Shown one piece after another: positions 46,529 to 58,178 of a DNA stretch of 64,000 bases. Source of the stretch: Astragalus membranaceus (Eukaryota > Streptophyta > Magnoliopsida > Fabales > Fabaceae). The stretch spans positions 100,809,531 to 100,873,530 of the forward strand of contig CM076851.1 in assembly GCA_039519185.1 (NCBI GenBank), given 5' to 3'. Each line of letters begins with the position of its first letter. Position 1 is the stretch's first letter. Under the pieces are notes generated by a model. The model did no database searches and was not told where the DNA came from. It was given only the letters and a program-made list of their open reading frames with translations. The position numbers and the translations under genes were made by a program.

Positions 46529-46771
46529 TTAACGGATATCCTCCTCACGCTCCCATGTGGTATCCCCAGTAACATCGTGCCAGATTACCCTCACTAACGG
46601 TATATATTTTCCATATAGTTTTTTAACCTCGCGGTCGGCAATCCTTACAGGTAAAGCTAAGTACTCAAGATTTTCTCTCAACTGTATTGACTCGAGCTCA
46701 ATTACATGCGATGAATCAGAGTAATACTTACGAAGTTGTGAAACATGAAAGACATCATGGAGATTTGACAA
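46529..46771 (-). pseudogene. E3 integrase C-terminal domain
   Basis: Reads SNLHDVFHVSQLRKYYSDSS then LESIQLRENLEYLALPVRI and KKLYGKYIPLVRVIW. This is the VFHVSxLRK and LPVxIxDRExKxLRxKxIPLVKVxW signature of Tekay-type gypsy integrases. A complete chromodomain is not evident before the end near 46529. Confidence 0.85.
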
Positions 46772-47006
46772 ACTAGGTGGCTAAGCAATGTGATAGGCTA
46801 CTTGACCGATTCGACGAAGAATCTTAAATGGGCCATCCTAGGTGTAAATTTTCTTGTCTTAATTGCACGACCAATGCTAGCCTTAGGGACACTCTCAGAA
46901 AAATATGAGCTCCTTCTTGGAATTCTAAAGGTCTCCTTCTCTTGTTACTCTAACTTATTTTCCTACCTTGTGCAATTTTCATCTTTTCCTTAAATAGCTT
47001 CACCCG

Positions 47007-47424
47007 TTATGTTGTTTGTTGCACAAAAAGTGATCCAAGAATCTGTGCATCACATCCTACCTCAAACCAACACAGTGGTGTTGTGCACTTCCTTTCGTAT
47101 AACACCTTATAGGGTGTCATTCCTATGCTATAGTGGAAACTGTTATTATAGGTAAACTCAATCAAAGGAAGGAAATCATCCCAACTACAAGTGTGCTCCC
47201 ACACACAAGCTCTTAGAAGATCCTCTAATGATTGAATTGTCCTTTAAGACTGATCGCATTGCCCCGTGTAACTTATGCCAAAACCTTGAGGTGAACCTAG
47301 GGACTCTATCACATATAATACTAGAAGACACTCTATGTAACCTCACGATATCCCTAACATAGATTTGTGCTAACTTCTCCGAACATAAATTCTGATTGAA
47401 TGCTATAAAATGAGCACTCTTAGA
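47007..47424 (-). pseudogene. E3 integrase core, 3' half
   Basis: Pieces in two frames: TLSKSAHFIAFNQNL with LAQIYVRDIVRLH and SIICDRVPRFTSRFW (47436-47240), and FLPLIEFTYNNSFHYSIGMT with PYKVLYERKC (47190-47010). The second catalytic Asp context (SIICDR) and the following E region are partly kept; frameshifts lie between. The insertion of the hAT element at 47425 interrupts the LTKSAHF motif. Confidence 0.85.
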
Positions 47425-48398
47425 CAAGGTTGTCAAACTCGAGAGTCTACATACCCTCGTGGAGAGTTCATAGACTCGACTCGTAAACTCGACTCGTAGA
47501 CTCGTAAGAGTCTATGAAATATAAAAATAATATTAAAAACCTATAAATAACACATTTAATGTATTATATATTTAAAGAGTATGAAGAAAATTTAAAATTA
47601 GCAAGTCAAAATTAATTCTGTACTTTTTTTTTGAGAAATATTGTATATAAATTGCTTTTTCTAATAAAATATGAAGGTGCAGAAAACAATGTGGAGCGCA
47701 TTCCATAAAAAAGAATTTTTTTTAGTAACAAAATAAAAATGAAAATGAGACATATGGGTATTCTCACGGGTGTTTGCTTAATTTTCTCATGTCTATTCAC
47801 TTCATGTACATTCCCCATAATCTAGTAATCTAGAAAAAAGAAGAAAGTGTAGTGTTGTCAACACATTAGCTAGTCCATTTGATGTGGCACTTCGCCATTG
47901 GCAATTTGGCATTGAGATTCCAATACATTTCTCTTTCAACGTCTATGCCATTAATAGTTACGGTCTCGATGCTATCTATCCAATTTATTACTATTTCTCT
48001 CTTTCTCATCCCTCTCTCTCATCTTATCAAATGTTGTTCATCTTCTTGAAGTTTGAAGCTTCATAGCAACGAAAAATGGCATCCCCACGTCTCAGAAGTC
48101 AAAGCCCAAGCAAAATAAAGAAACAAAATCAAGGTATATGATACGTGGGTGTTTAAAAAGATGAGAGAAACAATATCCTTCACTGCATTTTGGTATTTTT
48201 TAGGAATTGTAAGTAGACTCGTGGACTCGGTCTCTAACTCGCTAGTCTATGCGAGTCTGAATGAGTTTACCAGATTCAATGCGAGTTTACCCGAGTTTAC
48301 AGCAGTTGCGATTTTACATGGAATTTGAATCATTTTGGGGGATTAAATTCGTAAACTCGTAGACTCATGCGAGTTAACTCGCGAGTTTGACAACAATG
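47425..48398. mobile_element. hAT-type non-autonomous DNA transposon (974 bp)
   Basis: Terminal inverted repeats caaggttgtcaaactcg and, at the right end read inward, cattgttgtcaaactcg. The 8-bp target duplication ctcttaga/ctcttagt (47417-47424; 57132-57139, separated by E2) differs by one base. Eight-base duplications and a CA...TG terminus are hAT features. Subterminal regions are packed with the short motif actcg and its complement (for example gactcgactcgtaaactcg at about 47474). No transposase is encoded. Confidence 0.85.
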
Positions 48399-48399
48399 C

Positions 48400-50993
48400 T
48401 GTAACACCCGCAAAATAATTAGTAGAATTATTTGGGTGTTAACCCAATTAAACCAATTTAGTACTTAACGGGTAAATTTATCGAGTGCTAAAATTATTTA
48501 TTTGTTGTCATCGGATCGTTAACCGGATAATACGGACCAAGGAAGTTTTGGAATCGAAATAGGAGATTTCGATCGATATGGTAATTTGACCGCGTTGCAA
48601 CTAAAATATTAAATAAATATATATTTATGTATATGTGTGTGCGTGTGAAAGGAGAAGAAAGAATTAAAAAGAGAAAAGAAAGGATAGGAAGCTGAGAAGA
48701 GAAACAGAGAGGAAAAGAGAAAGAAGAAAAGAGAAGGGAGAAAGAAAGGAGGAAGAAGAAGAGGAAAAAGGGGGCAATTCCGCTCAACGAAACGACTTCC
48801 GTCCAACACGAAAAATGCTCAGCGTTACTTCCTCTTCGATTCTGTACCAAGATCTTCATCATCAACCCTCTCTCACTCACTTTGCCATTTTCGATTTGAG
48901 AGGAAAAAAATAGAGGTTTTGTGGTTCAAGCTCAAGGGAAAGCTAAGGACGATGTTTAGGAGCGAGCACGAGGTGGATTATTCGAGTATTGAAGCTCGAT
49001 TGGGTGAGTTAGGTTGAAAAATCAAGATTTGAGGTTTATGTGAATAGTGACTTGAGGTGAAGAAGATGATGAATAGTGCCATGGAGAATTTCGGGAAATC
49101 GGTATTCCGGTCAAAAGCAGGTTCCGTGATCGAGTGGGAAGCTTTGGAAGCGGATTGGGTGTCGCCGGAGCGGGGAGCGTTCGTGTGGCTACTCGGTGAT
49201 TTGGCGAAGTCTCGGTGATTTTGAAGTCTCGGTGTCGGCACACGCTTCACGGGTGAGTTCTACTCACGTTTAGGATTTTTGTTTTTCGAATTAATTGATA
49301 AACTGTTTTATCGCTTTCGCTGGACTGGAATATTATTTGATAATCGAGTTTGAGAGATTTTGGGTTGAAAACCGTTATTTGAAAATATGTCGCGTTTTGA
49401 TACCATTCGATTACAATGAGTTTTTGATTGATTTGTTTGATTGTGTGACTTTGATTGAGACTGTTGTTACGGTCGTCAAATCTGTTTTCGGTCGGAACGA
49501 GAATCGTTCGAGAACTTTTGGGTCAAAAACCGTTATTTCGAAATAAATCGTATTTTGATGAAATTCGTTTAGATTTAGTTTTTAGATTGGATTGATTGAT
49601 TGTGTGGTTTGTATTGGGTTCATTTTACTGGTTGTAAAATCTGTTTTCGATCGGAACAAAAATCGGAATTGAGCGGAATAGCGAATTTCGCGAAAATCGC
49701 AAAATTCTGCACTTGAAAGGCCCCCTTTCTGCCAGTCCACGCGCCGTTTGCGCGCCGCGCGCCACTCGCGCGCTACTGGACAGAACTTGGCTGTCAACTC
49801 GCGCGCCGTTTGCGCGCCACGCGCCATTCGCGCGCCAGTTGGCAGAATTTTCAGCAACCAAACACTGTTTTTCGTTTCGCGATATCTTTTGATCCGGGAA
49901 CCCGATTGAGGTGTTCTAAGATGCGTTGGAAAGCTTATTCAGAGGCCTAACTGAATATTCTATTTTTAAGGCAAAATGAATTGTTTTTAATATGGAAAAT
50001 TGTGTCGAAAAGCGGTCAACTAGAGTGCGAGTGTGAACTTGGTTTTTATAAAAAGAAAATGTGGATTAAGTGTTTCATTGATTGTCTGATTTGATGGACC
50101 GTGGGTTCATAGTACTGTAGATATATGTTTATATATCGAGTTGGGTGACGACCCTATGTTGTAACATACTAGGGGGAGGGAGTCATGATCCTCTTACCTA
50201 GGCTCCATGCCAATAGGAGAATGTACTATTGGTAGGGGGGTTCACCGGCTTGCAGCGTTCGCGTCAGCGGTGTTATGTTGTTTGTAGTACGTTTACCGGG
50301 TTCTTCGTTCGCGTTAGCGGTATCGTACTAAACTAACAGGTTACCGGGTTCTTCGTTCGCGTCAGCGGTAATCTGTTTTTGTGTGATTGTTTTTATGCGA
50401 TACCGGGTTCTTCGTTCGCGTCAGCGGTATCGTACTAAACTAACAGGTTACCGGGTTCTTCGTTCGCGTCAGCGGTAATCTGTTAAAATGTTTTATGCGG
50501 TCCATCGGGGGTAGCGTTCGCGCAGCCGATGCCGTATTGAATTAAAATGATTTTATAATTGAACCGAGAGTGCGAGTAGGGGTCTCGGTAGAACTCACTG
50601 AGACAAGTTGTCTCACCCAATCCATTGTTGTTGTTTTACAGAGAAACAGGGAAAGAGGAGATCCACAGAGGCACGAGCAGGTTGCCCTCGGACTGGCTAC
50701 TGAAGACTTAGCTTTATGTTTAAGTTTATATTTCCCTTTTGTTGTCTGTATACTAAAACATTATGTATCTAATGTATATCTTTCTTCCGCTTTCTTGTAT
50801 GATACTGAATACTATAGATGCTGATGGTATATGGTCTGAGAACCATATTGTCTTGTTGTAAATAAGACTGTTTGTGTTATATTCAGCGAAAAATTTATAG
50901 TGATATTCAGTGTCTAAGCAGGAATTATATCTCTGATGTGTTACTAATGTGCACTTGGGTATTTTTAGTAGATAGAAATACTGGGGTGTTACA
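48400..50993 (+). repeat. E2 5' LTR (2594 bp)
   Basis: tgtaacacccgc...ctggggtgttaca. A likely TATA region lies at about 48606-48630 (aaataaatatatattt), followed by a purine-rich transcript leader (about 48649-48775) that contains only a few pyrimidines. A GC island of cgcgcc repeats is at about 49736-49845. A segment gggtgacgaccct...gtactattggtagg before the hairpin array is conserved in E1. Confidence 0.95.
50252..50545 (+). repeat. Hairpin array in E2 5' LTR
   Basis: Six units. Loops share gttcttcgttcgcgtcag or gcagcgttcgcgtcag. Stems: caccg/cggtg; agtacg-accg/cggt-cgtact; aacag-ttaccg/cggtaa-ctgtt (twice); cgataccg/cggtatcg; catcgg/ccgatg. The outer stem sequences differ but each pairs with its own partner. 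An identical array is in the 3' LTR (56386-56679). Confidence 0.88.
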
Positions 50994-50995
50994 GT

Positions 50996-51007
50996 TGGTA
51001 TCAGAGC
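50996..51007 (+). promoter_or_regulatory. E2 primer-binding site (initiator tRNA-Met type)
   Basis: tggtatcagagc, two bases after the LTR end, as in E1 and E4. Confidence 0.93.
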
Positions 51008-51129
51008 AGTTCGACCTAGTCGGACTTAGTTTAGGGTTGAGTCGATTCCTTGTTAGTCCTTTTTGTAATTACACTTGTGATGCTAAGAGACATTGAGCCT
51101 GATCAACTTAATACTTAGTGCATCATAAG

Positions 51130-51760
51130 CGGAATTATGACTGGATGATCAAGATGCAATCCTCGACCACAATCGAAATATTCAACCGGTGCATCCTCAG
51201 GAAAGGTGGCATGACGGTGGGAGAATACACCGCTAAGTTTGAGAAGTTGTCTCAGTTTTACCAAGTGGTAAAGTAAGCTTCGGATGACGAACGGAGAATG
51301 CAGAAGTATAAGACGGGCATAAGTGTTTTTATAACTTATGGTCTCAGTTCTTATACTATTACCAATTTTGTTGCCTTAGTGCAATCAGCCTATGTCACCA
51401 AGGATGATCTCATAGGAAATATGGGAAAGGAAAGAAGGTAGTTGAAATATCAACTCCGACTGCAAAGTCCTAAGATAATTTCATCGAAGGAAAAGCAGAT
51501 GCAATTCTTTAATTCTTCAAAGGTCAGAAGGTGTTCAAACTAAGGAAAGCCCCACTGTGGTGATTGCAAGCGAAGATCTAATCGGAGCTATTATAGAAAT
51601 GAAGAGGGTCGCTATGGTAAAGAGTGCCCCGTAAGGAAAAGTTCCAAGGAGTCACAAGCAGCTCTAAGGCAAGGACGAGTCAACACTTTGGATGCTCAGA
51701 CAGTTACAACTTCTGACAGGTTACTGAGGGGTATGGGATCTACTTTTCAATAACTCTGTC
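51130..51760 (+). pseudogene. E2 gag remnant
   Basis: Interrupted frames with TVGEYTAKFEKLSQFYQ-like sequence (about 51211-51265) and a zinc-knuckle relic near 51585-51640 in which the first Cys and the His of the E1 version are replaced by Ser and Arg (SYYRNEEGRYGKECP). Several stops. Confidence 0.75.
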
Positions 51761-52175
51761 AGTACATTATACGATTCGGGTGCAACCCGTTGTTTTATAG
51801 CTCAATCATGTGTGGATTGGTTGGGACTAGCGAATCTCCGCTATCCGAGCCGATAACTATTTTAACTGCTGCTAAGGGTCGTGACCAGACCTAATCTTTG
51901 TATTGAATTGTCTAAGACAAATTCTGAAGCGGTTACCTAGTTCACCTTAGACGGTCAATCTTCATTCCAAGGTGCGGAAGCACATGTTAGTAGGTTATCT
52001 GCATCCACTGGAACTAGTATTAGATTTATCATCTGTACAAGTTGTGAATGACTTTCTGGATGTTTTCACGATGAAGTTTCTTCTGAACCTCCAGAACGAG
52101 AAGTAGAGTTTACTGTAGAATTGATTCCTGGCACGGGATCAATATCTATTGTTTCTTATTGATGGTTTCTTGAGA
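51761..52175 (+). pseudogene. E2 protease remnant
   Basis: LYDSGATRCFIAQSCVDW is encoded at about 51767-51820, so the DSGAT core survives but the frame is broken soon after. Downstream to the RT there are only short frames. Confidence 0.75.
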
Positions 52176-52850
52176 ATTAAAGGAAATGGAGTCTCAACTT
52201 GAAGAGTCGATGTTAAAGAAATTCATTCGACCGGGCGCTTTTCTATGGGGTGTTCCGGTGTTGCTTGTCAAGAAGAAATATGGAAATAGGAGATTGTTTA
52301 TTGATTATCAATAACTTAACAAAGTGACGGTCAAGAATAAATATCCCTTTGCCAAGGATAGACGATTTGCTTGAGCAATTTGAGGCGCTGCTGTGTTTTC
52401 TAAAAATTGATCTGAGGTCAGGATATCATCAAATAAAAGTTAGAGCCTTAGATATTCCGAGGACAGCTTTCCGTACTAGGTATGGACATTATGTGTTTCT
52501 AGTGATGCCCTTCGGTTTGACTAATGCTCCAGCGATATTCATGGATTACCTGAACTTAGTTTTTCCTCAATTACCTAGATCAATTTGTAGTCGTTTTCAT
52601 TGATGGTATCTCGATGTGCTTGAAGGCCGTTGCGGGGCATGTCCAACATCTCCGCATTGTTCTGAAAGTACTCCGAGAAAATAAGTTGCACTTGAAACCC
52701 TCGGAATGTGATTTTTTTGGGTGTCAGGGGTAAAGTCCTTGAGACATGTAATTTTCCAAGCCGAGAATTTCTATAGATCCCAGCGAGAAGGAAGCGGTGT
52801 TGAACGAGAGTGACCAACATCAGTCGCAGAGATCAGAAGTTTTCTAAGTC
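52176..52850 (+). pseudogene. E2 reverse transcriptase, active site FIDG
   Basis: KKFIRPGAFLWGVPVLLVKK (about 52215-52275), then IDLRSGYHQIKVRALDIPRT and VMPFGLTNAPAIFMDYLNL (52400-52560). The catalytic motif reads FIDG at 52596-52607, the same Asp-to-Gly change as in E1. Frameshifts at about 52345 and 52575 and several stops. Confidence 0.9.
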
Positions 52851-53330
52851 TTGCCGGTTACTACAGGAAGTTTATCGAAGGATTCTCACGGTTAGTTATT
52901 CCACTTACTCGGTTAACTCGTGAGGGTCATCCGTTTACGTGGAATGCCGATTGTGAAGAACGTTTTCAAGAGTTGAAGATTTTGACTTCTGCTCCAACCC
53001 TGATTCTCCCAGATCCGTTTTTGGGATCCCAAAGTTACAGCGACGCTTCTGGGAATGGTTTGAGACGTATTCTAATGCAAAATCAACAAGTAGTAGCTTG
53101 GGCGTCCAGACAATTAAAGTCTCATGAGAAGAGATATCCGACTCATGATTTGTAATTGGCATCTATTGTGTATGCACGGAAGATTTGGAGACGTCACCTG
53201 TATGAGTCTCGTTTCGATGTCTTTAGTGGTCGCAGGAGTTTAAGGTATCTGTTTAATCAGAAAGAACTGAATAACAGGCAAAGAAGTGTGTTGAGTTTCT
53301 GGAGGATTATAAATTCGTGTTGATGTAACG
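52851..53330 (+). pseudogene. E2 RNase H remnant
   Basis: YYRKFIEGFSRLVIPLTRL, APTLILPDPFLGSQSYSDAS, RILMQNQQVVAWASRQLKS, RYPTHDL (stop), RKIWRRHLYESRFDVFSGR. Matches E1 12771-13229 throughout with more stops. Confidence 0.88.
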
Positions 53331-54520
53331 TTCAAGAGAGGCCAATGTTGTAGCTGATGCGCTAAGTAGGAAATCCATTCATATGAAAGAGTTGATGACG
53401 CAAGAAATGGGATTGTTAGAGTCTTTTAGATCTAAGTTGGAGTACATCCATAAGTTTCCACTTTGGTGGCGAGGTATTAGTTTATTAAACTCTCCTTGGT
53501 GAAGGTTGACAATGAGATTGTCTTACGAAATTCTGTTTGTCAAATCAAACGTGAATACGGATATATAAATGAGGTAACTGCTGACTGTTGTCACGTTGCG
53601 AATAACCATCAAAGGATTAATTGATGGATCTACTTGTAGGTGACTGAAATTTCCGAAGTGAAGCTTGGCGTGCGGTGTAATAGTTTTGAAAAATCGTTTT
53701 TGTGAAAACCGCATGCTAAAGTTAATTTTGGGAACGAGTTAAGAGGCTAATAGAATCTGATTGAGGAAGAAAATCCTAGGAGGATTATTTAGGTTGAGGA
53801 GAAGTTCTCAACGCCATGGACTAATTTGGAAAGGAATCCAGTGCGTCGTTGATAAAAACCTCGTGATGAAGTTGCAATAGAGGAAAAAGAGCTCTGAGTC
53901 CTGTTTGAAAGTTGTTCTGAGAACAACTGAGGTGATTTTCATTGTTTTCAAGTTTATTTGATGTCCCCGCGGTTTATTTCTACGTTTAAGATAAACGTTT
54001 CTGGTAAATCCTCATTCCATCTTCTTTCGAAAAAGTTTTACCTCGAAGACTTGGAAGCGAGTCAAGAAATTTCACAAGTGACTTTTTCGTCACATTGTCG
54101 GTATGTACGAGGACCGTTAAGGATATTAGAAGATTTGTTGAGAAAGTGTTTACACCCTTCGAGGAAATCGTGTTTGTTTTTACATCTACCGAGGAGTACT
54201 TTGATTTGGATTAATCAAGTTGGGGAGCAAGTGAGGAATGAAGCTTCGGAAGTGTTTTCAAATGCGGTGCCGAGCTTACGTAGGCGAAAGAGGAGTTTCT
54301 CGTGTCGATTCGTAATAAGAGAGTTCGGACTGTAATCGTAGAAGCGTTCTGGGGTAGTACTGGATCATACCTGGAGATTGATGTGCCAATTTGGGAAGAT
54401 TTTCTACACTCATTTCGTTAATTCAAGAATGTTTTCCAGCAAAATTGGACCTTTCTGAGAATGTCGATTCTCGGTTAGTCTGATAAAAGACTTGACGAAA
54501 TTTTGAGGACAAAATTCCTT
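53331..54520 (+). other. E2 3' internal region, no recognisable integrase
   Basis: Collinear with 11473-12770 of E1. The plus-strand open frame 53958-54335 has no gypsy motif. I see no HHCC, DDE or chromodomain in any frame. Confidence 0.6.
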
Positions 54521-54534
54521 CAAGTTGGGGAGAA
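54521..54534 (+). promoter_or_regulatory. E2 polypurine tract
   Basis: caagttggggagaa immediately before the 3' LTR. Confidence 0.88.
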
Positions 54535-57127
54535 TGTAACACCCGCAAAATAATTAGTAGAATTATTTGGGTGTTAACCCAATTAAACCAATTTAGTACT
54601 TAACGGGTAAATTTATCGAGTGCTAAAATTATTTATTTGTTGTCATCGGATCGTTAACCGGATAATACGGACCAAGGAAGTTTTGGAATCGAAATAGGAG
54701 ATTTCGATCGATATGGTAATTTGACCGCGTTGCAACTAAAATATTAAATAAATATATATTTATGTATATGTGTGTGCGTGTGAAAGGAGAAGAAAGAATT
54801 AAAAAGAGAAAAGAAAGGATAGGAAGCTGAGAAGAGAAACAGAGAGGAAAAGAGAAAGAAGAAAAGAGAAGGGAGAAAGAAAGGAGGAAGAAGAAGAGGA
54901 AAAAGGGGGGAATTCCGCTCAACGAAACGACTTCCGTCCAACACGAAAAATGCTCAGCGTTACTTCCTCTTCGATTCTGTACCAAGATCTTCATCATCAA
55001 CCCTCTCTCACTCACTTTGCCATTTTCGATTTGAGAGGAAAAAAATAGAGGTTTTGTGGTTCAAGCTCAAGGGAAAGCTAAGGACGATGTTTAGGAGCGA
55101 GCACGAGGTGGATTATTCGAGTATTGAAGCTCGATTGGGTGAGTTAGGTTGAAAAATCAAGATTTGAGGTTTATGTGAATAGTGACTTGAGGTGAAGAAG
55201 ATGATGAATAGTGCCATGGAGAATTTCGGGAAATCGGTATTCCGGTCAAAAGCGGTTCCGTGATCGAGTGGGAAGCTTTGGAAGCGGATTGGGTGTCGCC
55301 GGAGCGGGGAGCGTTCGTGTGGCTACTCGGTGATTTGGCGAAGTCTCGGTGATTTTGAAGTCTCGGTGTCGGCACACGCTTCACGGGTGAGTTCTACTCA
55401 CGTTTAGGATTTTTGTTTTTCGAATTAATTGATAAACTGTTTTATCGCTTTCGCTGGACTGGAATATTATTTGATAATCGAGTTTGAGAGATTTTGGGTT
55501 GAAAACCGTTATTTGAAAATATGTCGCGTTTTGATACCATTCGATTACAATGAGTTTTTGATTGATTTGTTTGATTGTGTGACTTTGATTGAGACTGTTG
55601 TTACGGTCGTCAAATCTGTTTTCGGTCGGAACGAGAATCGTTCGAGAACTTTTGGGTCAAAAACCGTTATTTCGAAATAAATCGTATTTTGATGAAATTC
55701 GTTTAGATTTAGTTTTTAGATTGGATTGATTGATTGTGTGGTTTGTATTGGGTTCATTTTACTGGTTGTAAAATCTGTTTTCGATCGGAACAAAAATCGG
55801 AATTGAGCGGAATAGCGAATTTCGCGAAAATCGCAAAATTCTGCACTTGAAAGGCCCCCTTTCTGCCAGTCCACGCGCCGTTTGCGCGCCGCGCGCCACT
55901 CGCGCGCTACTGGACAGAACTTGGCTGTCAACTCGCGCGCCGTTTGCGCGCCACGCGCCATTCGCGCGCCAGTTGGCAGAATTTTCAGCAACCAAACACT
56001 GTTTTTCGTTTCGCGATATCTTTTGATCCGGGAACCCGATTGAGGTGTTCTAAGATGCGTTGGAAAGCTTATTCAGAGGCCTAACTGAATATTCTATTTT
56101 TAAGGCAAAATGAATTGTTTTTAATATGGAAAATTGTGTCGAAAAGCGGTCAACTAGAGTGCGAGTGTGAACTTGGTTTTTATAAAAAGAAAATGTGGAT
56201 TAAGTGTTTCATTGATTGTCTGATTTGATGGACCGTGGGTTCATAGTACTGTAGATATATGTTTATATATCGAGTTGGGTGACGACCCTATGTTGTAACA
56301 TACTAGGGGGAGGGAGTCATGATCCTCTTACCTAGGCTCCATGCCAATAGGAGAATGTACTATTGGTAGGGGGGTTCACCGGCTTGCAGCGTTCGCGTCA
56401 GCGGTGTTATGTTGTTTGTAGTACGTTTACCGGGTTCTTCGTTCGCGTTAGCGGTATCGTACTAAACTAACAGGTTACCGGGTTCTTCGTTCGCGTCAGC
56501 GGTAATCTGTTTTTGTGTGATTGTTTTTATGCGATACCGGGTTCTTCGTTCGCGTCAGCGGTATCGTACTAAACTAACAGGTTACCGGGTTCTTCGTTCG
56601 CGTCAGCGGTAATCTGTTAAAATGTTTTATGCGGTCCATCGGGGGTAGCGTTCGCGCAGCCGATGCCGTATTGAATTAAAATGATTTTATAATTGAACCG
56701 AGAGTGCGAGTAGGGGTCTCGGTAGAACTCACTGAGACAAGTTGTCTCACCCAATCCATTGTTGTTGTTTTACAGAGAAACAGGGAAAGAGGAGATCCAC
56801 AGAGGCACGAGCAGGTTGCCCTCGGACTGGCTACTGAAGACTTAGCTTTATGTTTAAGTTTATATTTCCCTTTTGTTGTCTGTATACTAAAACATTATGT
56901 ATCTAATGTATATCTTTCTTCCGCTTTCTTGTATGATACTGAATACTATAGATGCTGATGGTATATGGTCTGAGAACCATATTGTCTTGTTGTAAATAAG
57001 ACTGTTTGTGTTATATTCAGCGAAAAATTTATAGTGATATTCAGTGTCTAAGCAGGAATTATATCTCTGATGTGTTACTAATGTGCACTTGGGTATTTTT
57101 AGTAGATAGAAATACTGGGGTGTTACA
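54535..57127 (+). repeat. E2 3' LTR (2593 bp)
   Basis: Near-perfect copy of 48400-50993, with its hairpin array at 56386-56679 and its GC island at about 55870-55980. Confidence 0.95.
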
Positions 57128-57132
57128 AATGC

Positions 57133-57420
57133 TCTTAGTTAACCTATCAATGATAACCCAAATAACATCAAATTTCTTCTGAGTGCTAGGTAAACCTACA
57201 ACAACAATGCTATCCCACTTCCTTTCTAGAATATCCAAGGACTGTAACATCCATGTTGGTTTCTGACAAACTAGGAAAGTCAACACATACTTTGCTATTT
57301 CCCTCTTCATGCCAAGCCACCAAAAAACATCTTTTTTAAATCTTGATACATCTTAGTAGCACCTGGATGAAAACTAAACCTACACTTGTGACCTTCTTCA
57401 AGAATCATCTTACAAATATC
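57133..57420 (-). pseudogene. E3 integrase zinc-finger and start of core
   Basis: In pieces: GHKCRFSFHPGATKMYQDLK (about 57405-57345), MKREIAKYVLTFLVCQKP (about 57310-57255) and FDVIWVIIDRLTKS (about 57172-57133). The HHCC finger has lost its first Cys (FLVC in place of CxxC). The catalytic Asp context is VIIDRLTKS. The core continues at 47424. Confidence 0.8.
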
Positions 57421-57599
57421 TTTATCATTAGGAATGAAAACTCTATCACCAAACCTAAGCACAACGTATGTACCAAACTAATATCTGACTCTTGTCCTTC
57501 TCCTATTCTCGTTCTTAAACCTTGCAGATTTTCATCCTCCAACTGCTTCTCTAGAACCGTCCCTAGAAAATCACTAGACAATGTAGTCATTCCTTAGTG

Positions 57600-58176
57600 A
57601 ATCCCGCCCTTTTCTAAATTCACATTCAAACTCATATCTCTAAACTCTTCTATCAAATTAAATTCTTTCACCATCATTGTAGACAAATGCAATATTTTTG
57701 TACTCAATGCATCGACGACTACACTCGCTTTCCCCGGATGATATTGAAGATCAAAATCATAATCTTTTAAGAACTTCATCCATCTCTGTTGCCTCATGTT
57801 TAACTTCTCCTGGTCAAACAGGTACTTCAAATTCTCGTGGTCACAGAACACACTGAACCGAGCTACATGGAGATAATGCCTCTAAATCTTTAATGCAAAC
57901 ACTAGAAGCCAATTCTAAGTCATGAGTGGGGTAATTCCTCTCATGAACTTTTAGCTTCCATGAAGCATAAGCAATCGCCTTCTTCTCTTGCATCAACACA
58001 CAACCTAATCCCTGATAAGACACATCACAGTACACGTCAAATTGACCTAAGGGATCTGACAAAACCAACACTACCGAGCTAGCCAATCTTCTCTTCAATT
58101 CGAAGAAACTAGCCTCACAGTCTTCTATACTTTTCGACAACTTCGCATAAAATTGTTGGTCTTTCAAGATCTGCAA
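57600..58176 (-). pseudogene. E3 RNase H and connection
   Basis: Frame 58176-57841 reads CEASFFELKRRLASSVVLVL, FDVYCDVSYQGLGCVLMQ and KAIAYASWKLKVHERNYPTH; frame 57851-57594 continues with DHENLKYLFDQEKLNMRQQR and KDYDFDLQYHPGKASVVVDA. One frameshift joins them near 57845. The final motif (normally ADALSRK) reads VDALSTK. Confidence 0.88.
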
Positions 58177-58178
58177 AA

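Larger units (their letters stand above)
48400..57127 (+). mobile_element. E2: Tekay-like Ty3/gypsy retrotransposon, complete, very young, dead coding region
   Basis: LTRs 48400-50993 and 54535-57127, 5-bp duplication aatgc (48395-48399; 57128-57132), PBS 50996-51007, polypurine tract 54521-54534. 8728 bp. It is of the same family as E1: LTR start, hairpin-array layout and gag-RT align. I find only two differences between its LTRs (c/g at about 48776 against 54911, and one deleted base near 55255). Nevertheless gag and pol are full of stops, the RT site is FIDG and no integrase is visible. It is inserted exactly across the right end of the hAT element. Confidence 0.95.

Noticed and set aside
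50996..51007. tRNA-Met-like sequence
   Set aside because: Only the 12-base primer-binding complement is present (also at 15178-15189 and 61704-61715); no tRNA gene fold around it.
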